This document shows positions 55,068 to 64,000 of a DNA stretch of 64,000 bases, in pieces; within the stretch, counting starts at the first letter, position 1; the number at the start of each line of letters is the position of its first letter. The translations under genes were made by a program, and so were the position numbers. Origin of the DNA: Linnemannia elongata (Eukaryota > Mortierellomycota > Mortierellomycetes > Mortierellales > Mortierellaceae); NCBI GenBank assembly GCA_036320915.1, contig JAXBDG010000003.1, forward strand, positions 2,728,001 through 2,792,000. The letters are read 5' to 3'. Under the pieces are notes generated by a model. The model worked only from the letters and a program-made list of their open reading frames with translations, was not told the origin of the DNA and made no database searches.

Positions 55068-55985
55068 CCATCTTTTTATTATGATATCTGATAGAACATG
55101 CTCGAATACCAGCTTAGCATTTGCTCCCCATTTTCCCCAGTGACGGCCTATTGCAAGGATGAGGAATGACATCTCTGTATGTAATAGCTGCTATCGTCAG
55201 GTTTCTCGAATATGCATTTTGCAAGCCCCAGCCTGCCGAATCTGTGACAGTTACGTATGAGACAACAGGAGAAGTGGTGTGGTTGTCATTGTTGTGTTTT
55301 ATTGCCGTAATTGGAAAGAAGACGGAATGAAGAGAATGTGAGAAGTAGAAGAGATGGAGTTGTGTGTGCCAAGAACAGTGAGACATATGTACCCTCTCTT
55401 TTAACTTTACTTTTCTACGCCTTTTTTTCGACTTCGCTTTACGCCCGAATCCCAATTGCTTTCGTCAGATAATTTAGCCGGCAGGATATCCGTGCGCTGA
55501 AAGTCTTTGGCCACACATGACTGTTCGCTTGCAGACCTTAAACTACACTTACTACAATTGTAAATAGTCACGCAAAGCAACAGTCTAACTTAAAAGCAGC
55601 AGAGAATGTGGGAACGATTAACGTTTAGGATGGCTTAGAATCAACTTTGAGAGCAGTCTTGGCATCGCATTCTTGGCGGATAGGGTCATCGAGTTTAATT
55701 TTCCATAATATGCGCCACTTAGTTATGATGCTCGTCGGTTTCTCTCTCTCCTCCATTTTTGGATAAGATTCGGGCAAAGAAGTCGACAATGCCACACGCC
55801 TCTGCGGCACAATGTGGTCGACGTTAGGGTCATGAGTGCTGGCTATGTCGTGACGTTTCTACCTAATTCCCAAGCCTGGGACTTTTTGGCCAATTACGTG
55901 GTCAAATGCTGTCAACCTGTTTATTACGTACACGTACCCGTGGGAATTCCTCTGGCCAGTCGGCGTGGAACTTTATCTGGGAAAT

Positions 55986-55993
55986 TATAAAGG
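55986..55993 (+). promoter_or_regulatory. TATA box for the S9 peptidase gene
   Basis: TATAAAGG lies about 60 bp upstream of the ATG at 56052. Confidence 0.65.
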
Positions 55994-56051
55994 CGCCTCT
56001 TTTTCCCAGACTTTAAACGAACTCATCCACCACACTTGACATTTTACAAAA

Positions 56052-58468
56052 ATGACTGTTCCCACTCTCATTCCAAGAAAAGCCATTTTCGGCAACCCCA
56101 CTCGCTTGCAGCCAGCTATTTCCCCTGACGGCAACCTCCTCGCTTTTATCGCTCCCAAGGATGATGTACTCAACATCTGGGTTGCTCCCATTGATAATCC
56201 AAAGAACGCTAAATGTATCACAGGCGACACAAAGCGTGGCATTAGACAATTCAATTGGACGTACAGCAACCAGATCGTGTACATTCAGGACAAGAATGGA
56301 GACGAAGGTATGACACCCGCTCTTGACCTACAAAAACTTCTTTTACTTCAAATCGATTTTTCATCTTACCTCTTGCTTACACAAGTCATTCGATCATTCT
56401 TTTTATTTCATAGACTGGCAAACCTACCTGGTCAACATCGAAACGGCCCAGGAACGTAACCTCACTCCGTTCAAGGGTACCAACACTTCCCCAATCAAGC
56501 TCTCAGTTGCTCGTCCCAACGAGATGATCATCGCAATGAATAAGCGCGACCCTACAGTGTTCGATCTCTACCTTGTCGACCTGACTACAGCCGAGTTGGA
56601 GTTGATTGAGGAGAACACCGGGAAATTCGGCGAATGGCACTGTGCGGAGTAAGTGTTCTCAATCATTCGTTCAGTGTGAAATGCAGTCACGAAAACCATT
56701 TTATTAAGTGATCGTTTCCTTCCTTTCCTTCTTGCAGTGATCTTAAAGCTCATTTCACAACGCAAGAGCAACCTGACGGCAGCAAGAAACTCCTCCAAAA
56801 GAGCAAGGAAACTGGAAATTGGGAGACCTGCCTTACTTGGGAATTCTCAGATGCATTTAGTGATGTTCATTCGCTCAGCAAGGATGGAACCAAAGCCTAC
56901 GTGCTGGATAGTAGAGGGCGCGATAACAAGGTGAGGTATACATACATGTGTATTAGTGAACGAAGGGTACAAGAATCTCTTTTAACCTTGACCATTATTA
57001 TTTCACATAGGCTTTGGTAGAGATGGACTTGATGTCTCAGGACAAGACTCTCAGGATTCTCGGAGAGTCTCCAAACGCTGCTGATATCAAGGACCTTCTC
57101 AAGGACCCCAAGATCGGAACTCCTATCGCCTTCAGTACCCAGCACGCCATCACAAAGTGGTATGTTCTGGACGCTGCTTACAAGAAGGATTTCGAATACC
57201 TCGAGGCGAACTTTGCTGGAGAAATCGATATCACCTCACAGACCCTCGACAATACCAAATGGATTATCTCTCAGTCCACTGCCTCTGGCATCCAGTACCA
57301 CATCTATGATCGCGGAACAGCATCTACAACATTCTTGTTCCATTCAAATGACGAGTTGCTCCAATATACCCTCAACAACATGCATCCAGTTGTGATCAAG
57401 TCTCGTGACGGCCACGACTTGATTTCGTATTTGACGATCCCAGACCATCTTGAGGATCCTGAGCGCCCCGGCCGTCCTATACAACCTATCCCACTTGTTC
57501 TCCGCGTCCATGGTGGTCCTTGGTTTAGAGACAGTTATGGATTTAACCCGGAACACCAATGGCTCAGCAACCGAGGCTTTGCTGTCTTGAGCGTGAACTT
57601 CCGTGGTTCCACCGGCTTCGGAAAGTCTTTCGTGGATCTCGGAAACGGACAGTGGAGCAAGAATATGCACAATGATCTTGTCGGTAAGCAAACATGGCGT
57701 CGATGATCGATCCTCTTTGTTAATGATTTTGAAGATTTCATCAAACTAAATGGCTGCTACTTTTTCCATTTCCATGACTTCCAGATGGCGTTGAATGGGC
57801 CATCACTGAACGAATTGCAATTCGTGAGAAGGTGGCCATCTATGGTGGCAGTTACGGAGGCTATTCCACCCTTGCCGGTCTGAGTAAGTATTAATGCCTC
57901 CCACACCGGACATGTCGTAGGAAAAGAACAGCTTGGATATTTTAACACTCACGCTCGCTTTTGACCAATTTCCTTCTTAAAACTAGCCTGTACTCCTGAT
58001 GTGTTCTGTTGTGGCGTGGATATTGTTGGTCCCAGTAACCTGATTACTCTTATTGAGACTATCCCACCCTACTGGAGTGCCATGTATCGGATGTTGGTCC
58101 TCAGAATTGGCGGAGATCCTGCTACTGAAGAGGGACGAAAGTTCCTCCTTGAGTGCTCCCCTCTGACTCACGTCGAGAAAATCAAAAAGCCCTTGCTTAT
58201 CGGTCAAGGTGCCAACGATCCTCGTGTGAAGCAAGCCGAGTCGGATCAGATCGTTGACGCCATGGTGGCGAGGAAGATTCCAGTCGGATACGTCTTGTTC
58301 TCGGATGAGGGTCACGGATTCGCTCGCCCTCCCAACAAGATCGCATTCAATGCCATTTGCGAGAAGTTCTTGAATAATCATCTCGGCGGAAGACATGAGC
58401 CTCATGGAAACGATTTTGAGGGAAGCACAGCCAAGATCTTGCACGGAAAGGAGGATTTGTTGGACTAA
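56052..58468 (+). CDS. S9-family prolyl oligopeptidase / acylaminoacyl-peptidase-like serine peptidase
   Basis: Six exons: 56052-56307, 56414-56648, 56738-56930, 57011-57683, 57785-57883 and 57987-58468. All introns have GT/AG borders and matching phases, giving 645 residues. The N-terminal half has beta-propeller-like strands ([31 protein letters not shown]). The C-terminal alpha/beta-hydrolase domain shows [16 protein letters not shown] (oxyanion region), [12 protein letters not shown], the nucleophile elbow YGGSYGGYS, the acid residue in GANDPRV and the base in DEGHGF. The catalytic triad is complete. No signal peptide, so it is likely cytosolic, cleaving short peptides or acylated N-termini. 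The size (645) fits the S9C group. An AATAAA is at 58592-58597. Confidence 0.9.
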
Positions 58469-58591
58469 GGGGTCATCAATAGCGACTCGACCAAGCATCT
58501 TCCATGCCACGTAGCAGGCCATGCTTCTCTGATTTTCTTTTTCCCCCAAACATTCCCAAACCTCATTGATAACTAACTCTCTCATCTTTGA

Positions 58592-58597
58592 AATAAA
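58592..58597 (+). terminator. Poly(A) signal, S9 peptidase gene
   Basis: AATAAA about 125 bp after the stop codon. Confidence 0.6.
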
Positions 58598-58955
58598 AAC
58601 ATGAGATGCCTCCCATCCGTACCACTTCCTAGGCGTTTTGGTCTGTCATTTTTACTTGCTCATGTTCCTCGACCATCTCATCTTTTTCTCTTTTATCAGG
58701 GTTTGTCATAAATACTTTGGTCCGCAGGTTCAAACTGGATTCCCAAGTTATAATTATTTTGGTCAGTTGCTCTTCATTACTTTACTCGATTTTATAAACT
58801 TTCAGCTTTAGTCTATCAGGATGCTCCTTTGCTTTTGCATGACCTTGACCGGCGGCTTCTCGTACCACCCAATCGTATTGTGAATGTCTTCAAGGACACC
58901 TAGGCCGTTTTCTAGCAAAAACACCGATAATGTCCTGAGCATCTGCATATCCTTG

Positions 58956-59894
58956 CTAGGCAGCCTTGAGGAGCCACTCCATTGCTTTGAAATAGTCGAC
59001 AGGAACACAGTCGCCGATACTGTATGAGCAGCCGATTTTGTACTGAGAGAGGGCATGTCCTTGGAGGGCAGCCTTAAGGTAATCCTCCATTGCGTTGGCG
59101 AAATCCTTAGGAGTACCTTGTCCTTGCTCAAGCAACGCGCCGATCATGTATAAGGCGTTAGTATCTAACTGGTTGGCGGCCTTGCTGAACCATTCCATGC
59201 CTTGGGAAAAGTCTTGAAGGACGCCGGAACCCTCACAGTGGAGAATACCGATAACGTACTGAGCTTTTGCGTTGCCTTGGTCGGCGCCCTTGTGATACCA
59301 CTCCATTGCCTTGACATAGCCATTTGGGACGCCAAGACCGACTTTGTAAAGGTAACCTACATTGCACTGGCCATCAGCATCCCCTTGCTCAGCTGCCTTG
59401 CTGTACCAGTCCATGGCTGCCTTATAGTCCTGCCGGACTTGTCGGCCTTCCCTGTACATGTCTCCGAGTGCAACCTGGGTCTTTGCGTCTCCTTGGACGG
59501 CGCTGAACATGATGTGAGTGAGATTACCCGTGCCAACAGTAACCGAGATTTCCTGCGGCGCACGTAAGATATGGTTGTTGCCAACAGGTTGGAACTGCGA
59601 GGCGTCGTCACTAGTGAATGTTGCGGTGGTTGAGAGCGATTGCGGTGCTCTGGCTGATGGAGACCCAGTGGGGGATCTTTGGATGTGGGAGTAGTTCTCC
59701 ATTGCAGCGCTTTCAAGACCATAGACTGGATTTCGTCGGGTGGTCGAGATAGTATTGATGGTGCTGTTGTCTGTTTTTGCCGTCTGCTCTTGGCGCGACA
59801 TAAGTGGTGTCTCCGAGTCTTTCTCCAGTGGTAAAGCAGGCTCAGTGCATACATGGTTACCGCGCACAACGATGTCTAGTACCACGTCCGGCAT
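58956..59894 (-). CDS. Sel1-repeat (HCP-like) protein, C-terminally truncated
   Basis: A frame of 312 residues runs from the ATG at 59894. A TTGCAG at about 59952 could be a splice acceptor, and 60010-60120 has a possible upstream exon (GDIVQAFEDALHIRY, then RVVPFLKGTDLNPY), so the true N-terminus may be longer. A Ser/Thr-rich linker precedes five Sel1-like repeats (for example AQYVIGILHCEGSGV and AMEWYHKGADQGNA). Sel1 repeats form alpha-solenoid scaffolds for protein-protein contacts. The TAG at 58958-58956 cuts a sixth repeat: after it the frame continues QGYADAQDIIGVF, and a shifted frame gives LENGLGVLEDIHNTIGWYEK. The gene is probably decaying. Confidence 0.75.
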   Translation of the reverse strand: MPDVVLDIVVRGNHVCTEPALPLEKDSETPLMSRQEQTAKTDNSTINTISTTRRNPVYGLESAAMENYSHIQRSPTGSPSARAPQSLSTTATFTSDDASQFQPVGNNHILRAPQEISVTVGTGNLTHIMFSAVQGDAKTQVALGDMYREGRQVRQDYKAAMDWYSKAAEQGDADGQCNVGYLYKVGLGVPNGYVKAMEWYHKGADQGNAKAQYVIGILHCEGSGVLQDFSQGMEWFSKAANQLDTNALYMIGALLEQGQGTPKDFANAMEDYLKAALQGHALSQYKIGCSYSIGDCVPVDYFKAMEWLLKAA

Positions 59895-59951
59895 GGCGGC
59901 AATTCGATGGGGCAACAGTCTAGAAGCATACAAGCAGTTGCATATCTGCAA

Positions 59952-61739
59952 AAAATGTCAACCGTGAGAATTATTTGGGCAACGTACCTAAACATATCCT
60001 CACGTCACTACATGATATGATACGGGTTTAAGTCCGTTCCTTTCAGAAAGGGGACAACTCGTGAGTTGTATCGAATATGCAGCGCGTCCTCGAAGGCCTG
60101 AACAATGTCACCCAGAGTACAACTGGCTTGTGGATGACAGAGTCCAATTGAACATCAAGAAAGACCGTTTTTCCTGGGGTGGAGGGGTGAAGAGAGTCAA
60201 TGTTGTCCTTGCTGATGGGGCGCGCTGCTTGAAGGGTTTGGGAGTCAACTTCCGGTATGGTATGTTCGTTCCTGAGTTGTTGTGTTGAGAAGAAAGCCAG
60301 GGCCCGGACAATGGGGAGTGAAGGGTTGACAGAGGAATGATGGTGAAGGATGAGCTACAAGAGATGAAGAAAGGAGAGGGATGGAGGTGAGGAAAAAAGG
60401 GATGGAAGAAAACGGGATGGATGAAAGGAGGATTGACAAGGAAAAAGAAAGTAGGCGAAGGTCTAACAATCGCAAAAAAAAAAAAAAATGGCGGATGGTG
60501 TATGGGGAAAGAACTCAAAAATTGAATTGACCAGAGGGTGGTCAGTAAGCACAGCTACGCGGGGTGTAAACATTGCGACAGCCAATCAATCCGTCTGTGT
60601 TAGTACGCAAAGAAGAAAAGGGGTGCAGTCGTCCATGGTGCAGTGGCATCCAATCAATATATGCGCAAGTACAACATTTTTTTTCAATGTTGGACGACTT
60701 ACACTGTAATTAGCATGATAGGTGTTGCCTTGAAAACGCAGACATGGAGTAGTGATATCTCTTTTTGCTCTTACTCGTCTTGCCCACATCCTCCTTCCGA
60801 CTCCCTTCTAGTACTCGCACCTGAGCCGCTGCGATTTTGATCGACCGGAGGAGGTTTTTGCAATTTAATCATGAGTATCAACGACAGGATGCTCGGATAA
60901 ATGTTGTAATAGGTATGGAAGAAAAGAAAGATGTGAAAGTAGACACAAATGCTAGAAAGTGAATGATGAGGCAAACAAACAGCCAAAAATAAGAGGGAGA
61001 ACTTGGCTCCGTCTTTTGTCAACATAGAACACAACGGCAGCAACAACCACACGAAATTATCATTACACGTACGCAAAATAATTGAAGGATTCGTACTGGG
61101 CGGTGTATGACGAAGATCCAAGAAGCTCCTTTTTTTTTACCGTTGGAAGCGTGGCGTGAGGAAATGCAGTAGCAGAACGGGTGGGTGTAAATCGATGAAT
61201 AGAGGGAAGAGTGGGCGTTGGATAATAAAGGCTCTCAACACGGAAGTGTATGACCACGGGCTTGATTCTTCGTTTTCTCTTTTCTTCGGCTGAGAAGAAA
61301 AGATGAGAAGGGCGGCGATCGAAATACTTTGTTTGTCTTGACCTGGCTCTTAAAAATGAGAAAGGGAGATAGAGAGGAAGGAGGCAACGTGCTAAATGTA
61401 TAATGCATTGGCTGCATTGTTTGCACGACACTCCAATGGAGTAGTGGTAACATGCATTATGCAAGAAGGAAAAACAGGTTGGGCGTCCGAGCAAGAAATC
61501 AAAAGCAATTTACAAAGGATGGAAGATAACCCGGAGAGATTCGACTGACCCCACTTTTTTTCTTTCTTCCATCCCTCATCGTCTTCGGCATCTGATCTAC
61601 TCTTTCCTTCATTCATCCCATTCCGACATTCATCTCCATCTCCGTTTTTTCTTCCTCAATTCGCTCTTATCACATTCTTAGTCTCCCCCCTCGTTACATT
61701 GACGCTGCTTTCCTTTTCATCCAAATCTACTTCGTCACA
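59952..61739. other. Intergenic region upstream of monooxygenase C
   Basis: Apart from the possible Sel1 5' exon at 60010-60120 (minus), no gene is supported. Purine-rich on the plus strand at 60290-60460. The last 200 bp before 61740 are C/T-rich, like the other monooxygenase upstream regions. Confidence 0.45.
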
Positions 61740-63893
61740 ATGCCAGATCCTTTCACTAATAAACCTAACGTCTTAATCGTCGGAGCAGGTCTCGGAGGTC
61801 TTATGCTCGGTGCCCTCCTCGAGAAGCAAGGTGTCCCATACACCATATTTGAGCGTGCCCCTACCGTCAAGCCCCTAGGTGTGTCAATTGGCTTCTAATA
61901 GTAACACCGCTAACTATGTATAATGGCCATTACCCATTCTCACACCCTTACACCTACACTCCCCCTCCCTCCTCTTTCCCTTCAATAACTACGTCTCGCA
62001 GGCTCTGGAATGGCTGTAGGTCCTACACTCTTACCCATCTTTCAACAATTGGGCATCTATGACGAGTTTCTCCCCTTGGGAAAACGCATCGTCTATACCC
62101 CCTTCTACAAGGAGTCCTTGGAGTCGTATAGACCTACGGATCATGTTGCCATCGAGGAATTGTATGTCTCTTGTTGCCTACAGTTTTTATTGTGTGACAG
62201 AGTCCCTTTTCTCTTACGTTACATGTTACACTTTTTCCCATGCTTTTTCATCGTAGCTGTAACACAAAACTCATCATCCTTTCACCCTTTTTTCATGACT
62301 CTCACAGCACTGGCTACGCACAGTATCTCGTTGCTCGCCCCAAGCTCTACGCGTTGATCCTTAAGCTGGTTCCAGCTCACAAGATCCATTTTGGCAAGCG
62401 GGTCCTGAATATCACTGAGGAAGATGATAAGGTTACAGTCCACACCAACGATAACGGTATGCATGTTGGAGATATTGTTGTCGGAGCCGATGGTGCTTAC
62501 AGTGCCGTCCGTCAGCGTATGTATGACCGTCTGAAGGCGAAGGGCGAGTTGCCGAAGGGGGACCAAGAGGACCTCCCTTTCAGCTGTACTTGTTTGGTGG
62601 GTCAGACGAGGGTTCTTGACGCGGAGAAGTATCCTATTATTAAGGAGCCCAATTGTGTGTTCCCTACTGTCCTCGGTGCTGATAAGCCGTTCTCTGTAAG
62701 TCAGATGAAGTGTCATCGAAGGGGCGATGCATGGTTTTTTATCCTTGCAACCAAACCTCAATAACATCCCATTTCGAAAAAAAAGTATATTAACACGACC
62801 TGATTGTTTGCTGTGCATTAATTAGTGGTCTGTGATGTTGACAGCGCAAAATACGCTCTGTTGGTCTGTTATCCATCATTTGAACGAACAAACGAGCAAA
62901 GCAGCCATGGAGCAACGGTTTAGGAACAACGACAATGCAGAGTGGGGCGCATACCCCGCCCAGATGATGTGTGACGAGACCAGGAACTTCCCTATCCCTC
63001 TTGGTGAGGGGTTGTCAACTTTGGGTGATCTGTACGACTTGGCACAGAAGGATCTGATTTCCAAGGTTATGTTGGAAGAAAAGGTGTTCAAGACGTGGCA
63101 TTCTGGTCGCGTTGTCTTGATGGGAGATGGTAAGTGTTGGCAGTGCTTGTTGTCTACCGTAAAAACGTGTAGTCATTTCGTCTTGGTACTCATCTTTTCT
63201 TGTCTCTCCTTTGGCAAACTTTTTAGCCTGTCACAAGTTGCACCCTGCTGGAGGCCATGGTAAGTTTCATTCTCTCTAACATCTCGGCCTTCTCTCGCAC
63301 AGCAACGACGAGCCAAGTTGACAATTTAATAATTACTGACTTCATTTCTCTGTTTTCAAATGCATAGGTGCCGTGACAGCAATGCATGATGCTATTACCC
63401 TTGCAAACTTGATCTATTCCATGCCAACGACAACAGCTGAACAAGTCACAAGGGTGTTCGAGGAGTATCAGGAGGAGCGTTATCCTGCTGCGTTGGTATC
63501 CTTCAAGAACAGTCAGCTCATGAGCAAATTCATGGAGAAGGGCATTATTGGCTTCATTGTGCTCTACCTCATTACTCATATGCCAATGTGGCTTTGGAGA
63601 CTTGCCGTAAGTTTTCTTTGTTCTTGTATTCTTCATTACGAGCGTGGTGGTGTAGATCGATAGAAATGTTTGCAAGCAAGTGAGGATGTAGCTAACCTTC
63701 CTGCCCCTTTCGTGCATTGCTATTGTTCAAAAAGTTAGCGCAGACGGTCAAAATCCGGCCTCAAGTCGGTTTCATCGCCAACATTCCTTTGAAGGGGACA
63801 GTTATCCCTGTCATCTCGCCTAGCGAACAGAAGGCGAGGGATCTCTTCGAGAGGAAACAACTTGAGCAGGAGCATACACCAGTTTCAATCTGA
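61740..63893 (+). CDS. FAD-dependent monooxygenase C, intact
   Basis: Seven exons: 61740-61878, 62002-62161, 62308-62695, 62826-63129, 63227-63259, 63368-63606 and 63735-63893, giving 473 residues. Exons 3, 4, 5 and 6 match those of gene A in length exactly (388, 304, 33, 239 nt). Motifs: GAGLGG at residues 15-20, GADGAYSAVRQR, and MGD/ACHKLHPAGGHG across three exons. A hydrophobic C-terminal segment (GFIVLYLITHMPMWLWRLA) may dip into a membrane. It ends SEQKARDLFE then a short tail. It is on the opposite strand to A and B, about 18 kb away. An AATAAA is at 63945-63950. The reaction is NAD(P)H-dependent hydroxylation; the substrate is unknown. Confidence 0.92.
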
Positions 63894-63944
63894 GGGGCGT
63901 GTATGTACGATAGATGGGACGAAGGATAATATTTTGCATGAGAT

Positions 63945-63950
63945 AATAAA
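63945..63950 (+). terminator. Poly(A) signal, monooxygenase C
   Basis: AATAAA about 50 bp after the stop codon. Confidence 0.65.
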
Positions 63951-64000
63951 CGTTTAGCTATTGGATGCTGTAAACGTCTTTTTTTTCTTTTCTTTTGGCG

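Larger units (their letters stand above)
53703..55985. other. Gene-poor region with hairpin and short repeats
   Basis: It holds a strong inverted repeat (54108-54167, listed separately), a poly-G run after GTGTGTGT near 54690-54710 and two tandem 24-bp units (55020-55067). The open frames (for example 55114-55455 minus and 55625-55810 minus) have no recognisable family. Confidence 0.45.

Noticed and set aside
58710..58760. tRNA-like B-box word GGTTCAAACTG
   Set aside because: No matching A box, no acceptor-stem pairing and no cloverleaf around it.
1..64000. CRISPR arrays, operons, riboswitches and bacterial ribosome-binding sites
   Set aside because: The window is intron-bearing eukaryotic DNA; no spaced identical repeats or prokaryotic signals were seen.

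Overview
The window is eukaryotic nuclear DNA, almost certainly from an early-diverging filamentous fungus. Genes carry several short introns of roughly 70-130 bp with GTAAGT-type donors. Promoters have TATA boxes, upstream regions are pyrimidine-rich, and AATAAA signals follow the genes. The gene families fit Mucoromycota: paralogous group A FAD monooxygenases, a Sel1-repeat protein, small secreted Greek-key proteins, an S9 peptidase and a GST. I favour Mortierellomycotina, but this is an inference from gene style and not a marker-based assignment.

Layout. 1-4.5 kb holds no gene I can support. 4.5-7.35 kb encodes a FAM72-family protein (3 exons) with a long Ser/Gln-rich N-terminal extension. 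7.9-19.9 kb is a nested transposon block: an A-tract-flanked short repeat, an inverted Helitron 5' scrap, a decayed RNase H-bearing non-LTR retrotransposon, an intact Tc1/mariner-type element with a second convergent ORF, a 5.29-kb Helitron sitting in that element's right terminal repeat, and a second deleted Tc1-type element that itself carries a Helitron tail. 20.2 kb is a small secreted protein gene. 21.9-22.4 kb is a displaced 3' part of LSU rRNA. 22.8-26.9 kb is a dead hAT transposase. 28-31 kb holds a dead monooxygenase exon, a small secreted ORF, a second LSU rRNA scrap and a 408-bp near-perfect hairpin.

32 kb is a GST and 34.8-36.1 kb a membrane-anchored protein. 37.7-38.3 kb is a piggyBac fossil. 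39.0-44.9 kb is a tandem cluster of two FAD monooxygenase genes (one with an in-frame stop) plus a dead exon. 45.9 kb is a tiny Cys-rich secreted protein. 47.76-53.05 kb is a second, almost identical copy of the Helitron, ending about 48 bp upstream of the TATA box of a second Greek-key secreted protein gene (53.3 kb). 56-58.5 kb is a six-exon S9 prolyl-oligopeptidase-family gene, 59-59.9 kb a truncated Sel1-repeat gene, and 61.7-63.9 kb a third, intact FAD monooxygenase on the opposite strand.

The most novel-looking items are the two-gene Tc1/mariner element (transposase plus a 409-residue convergent protein of unknown function), the reconstructable Helitron insertion into its terminal repeat, and the paired Helitrons, which lack a usable Rep/helicase gene yet look recently mobilised.
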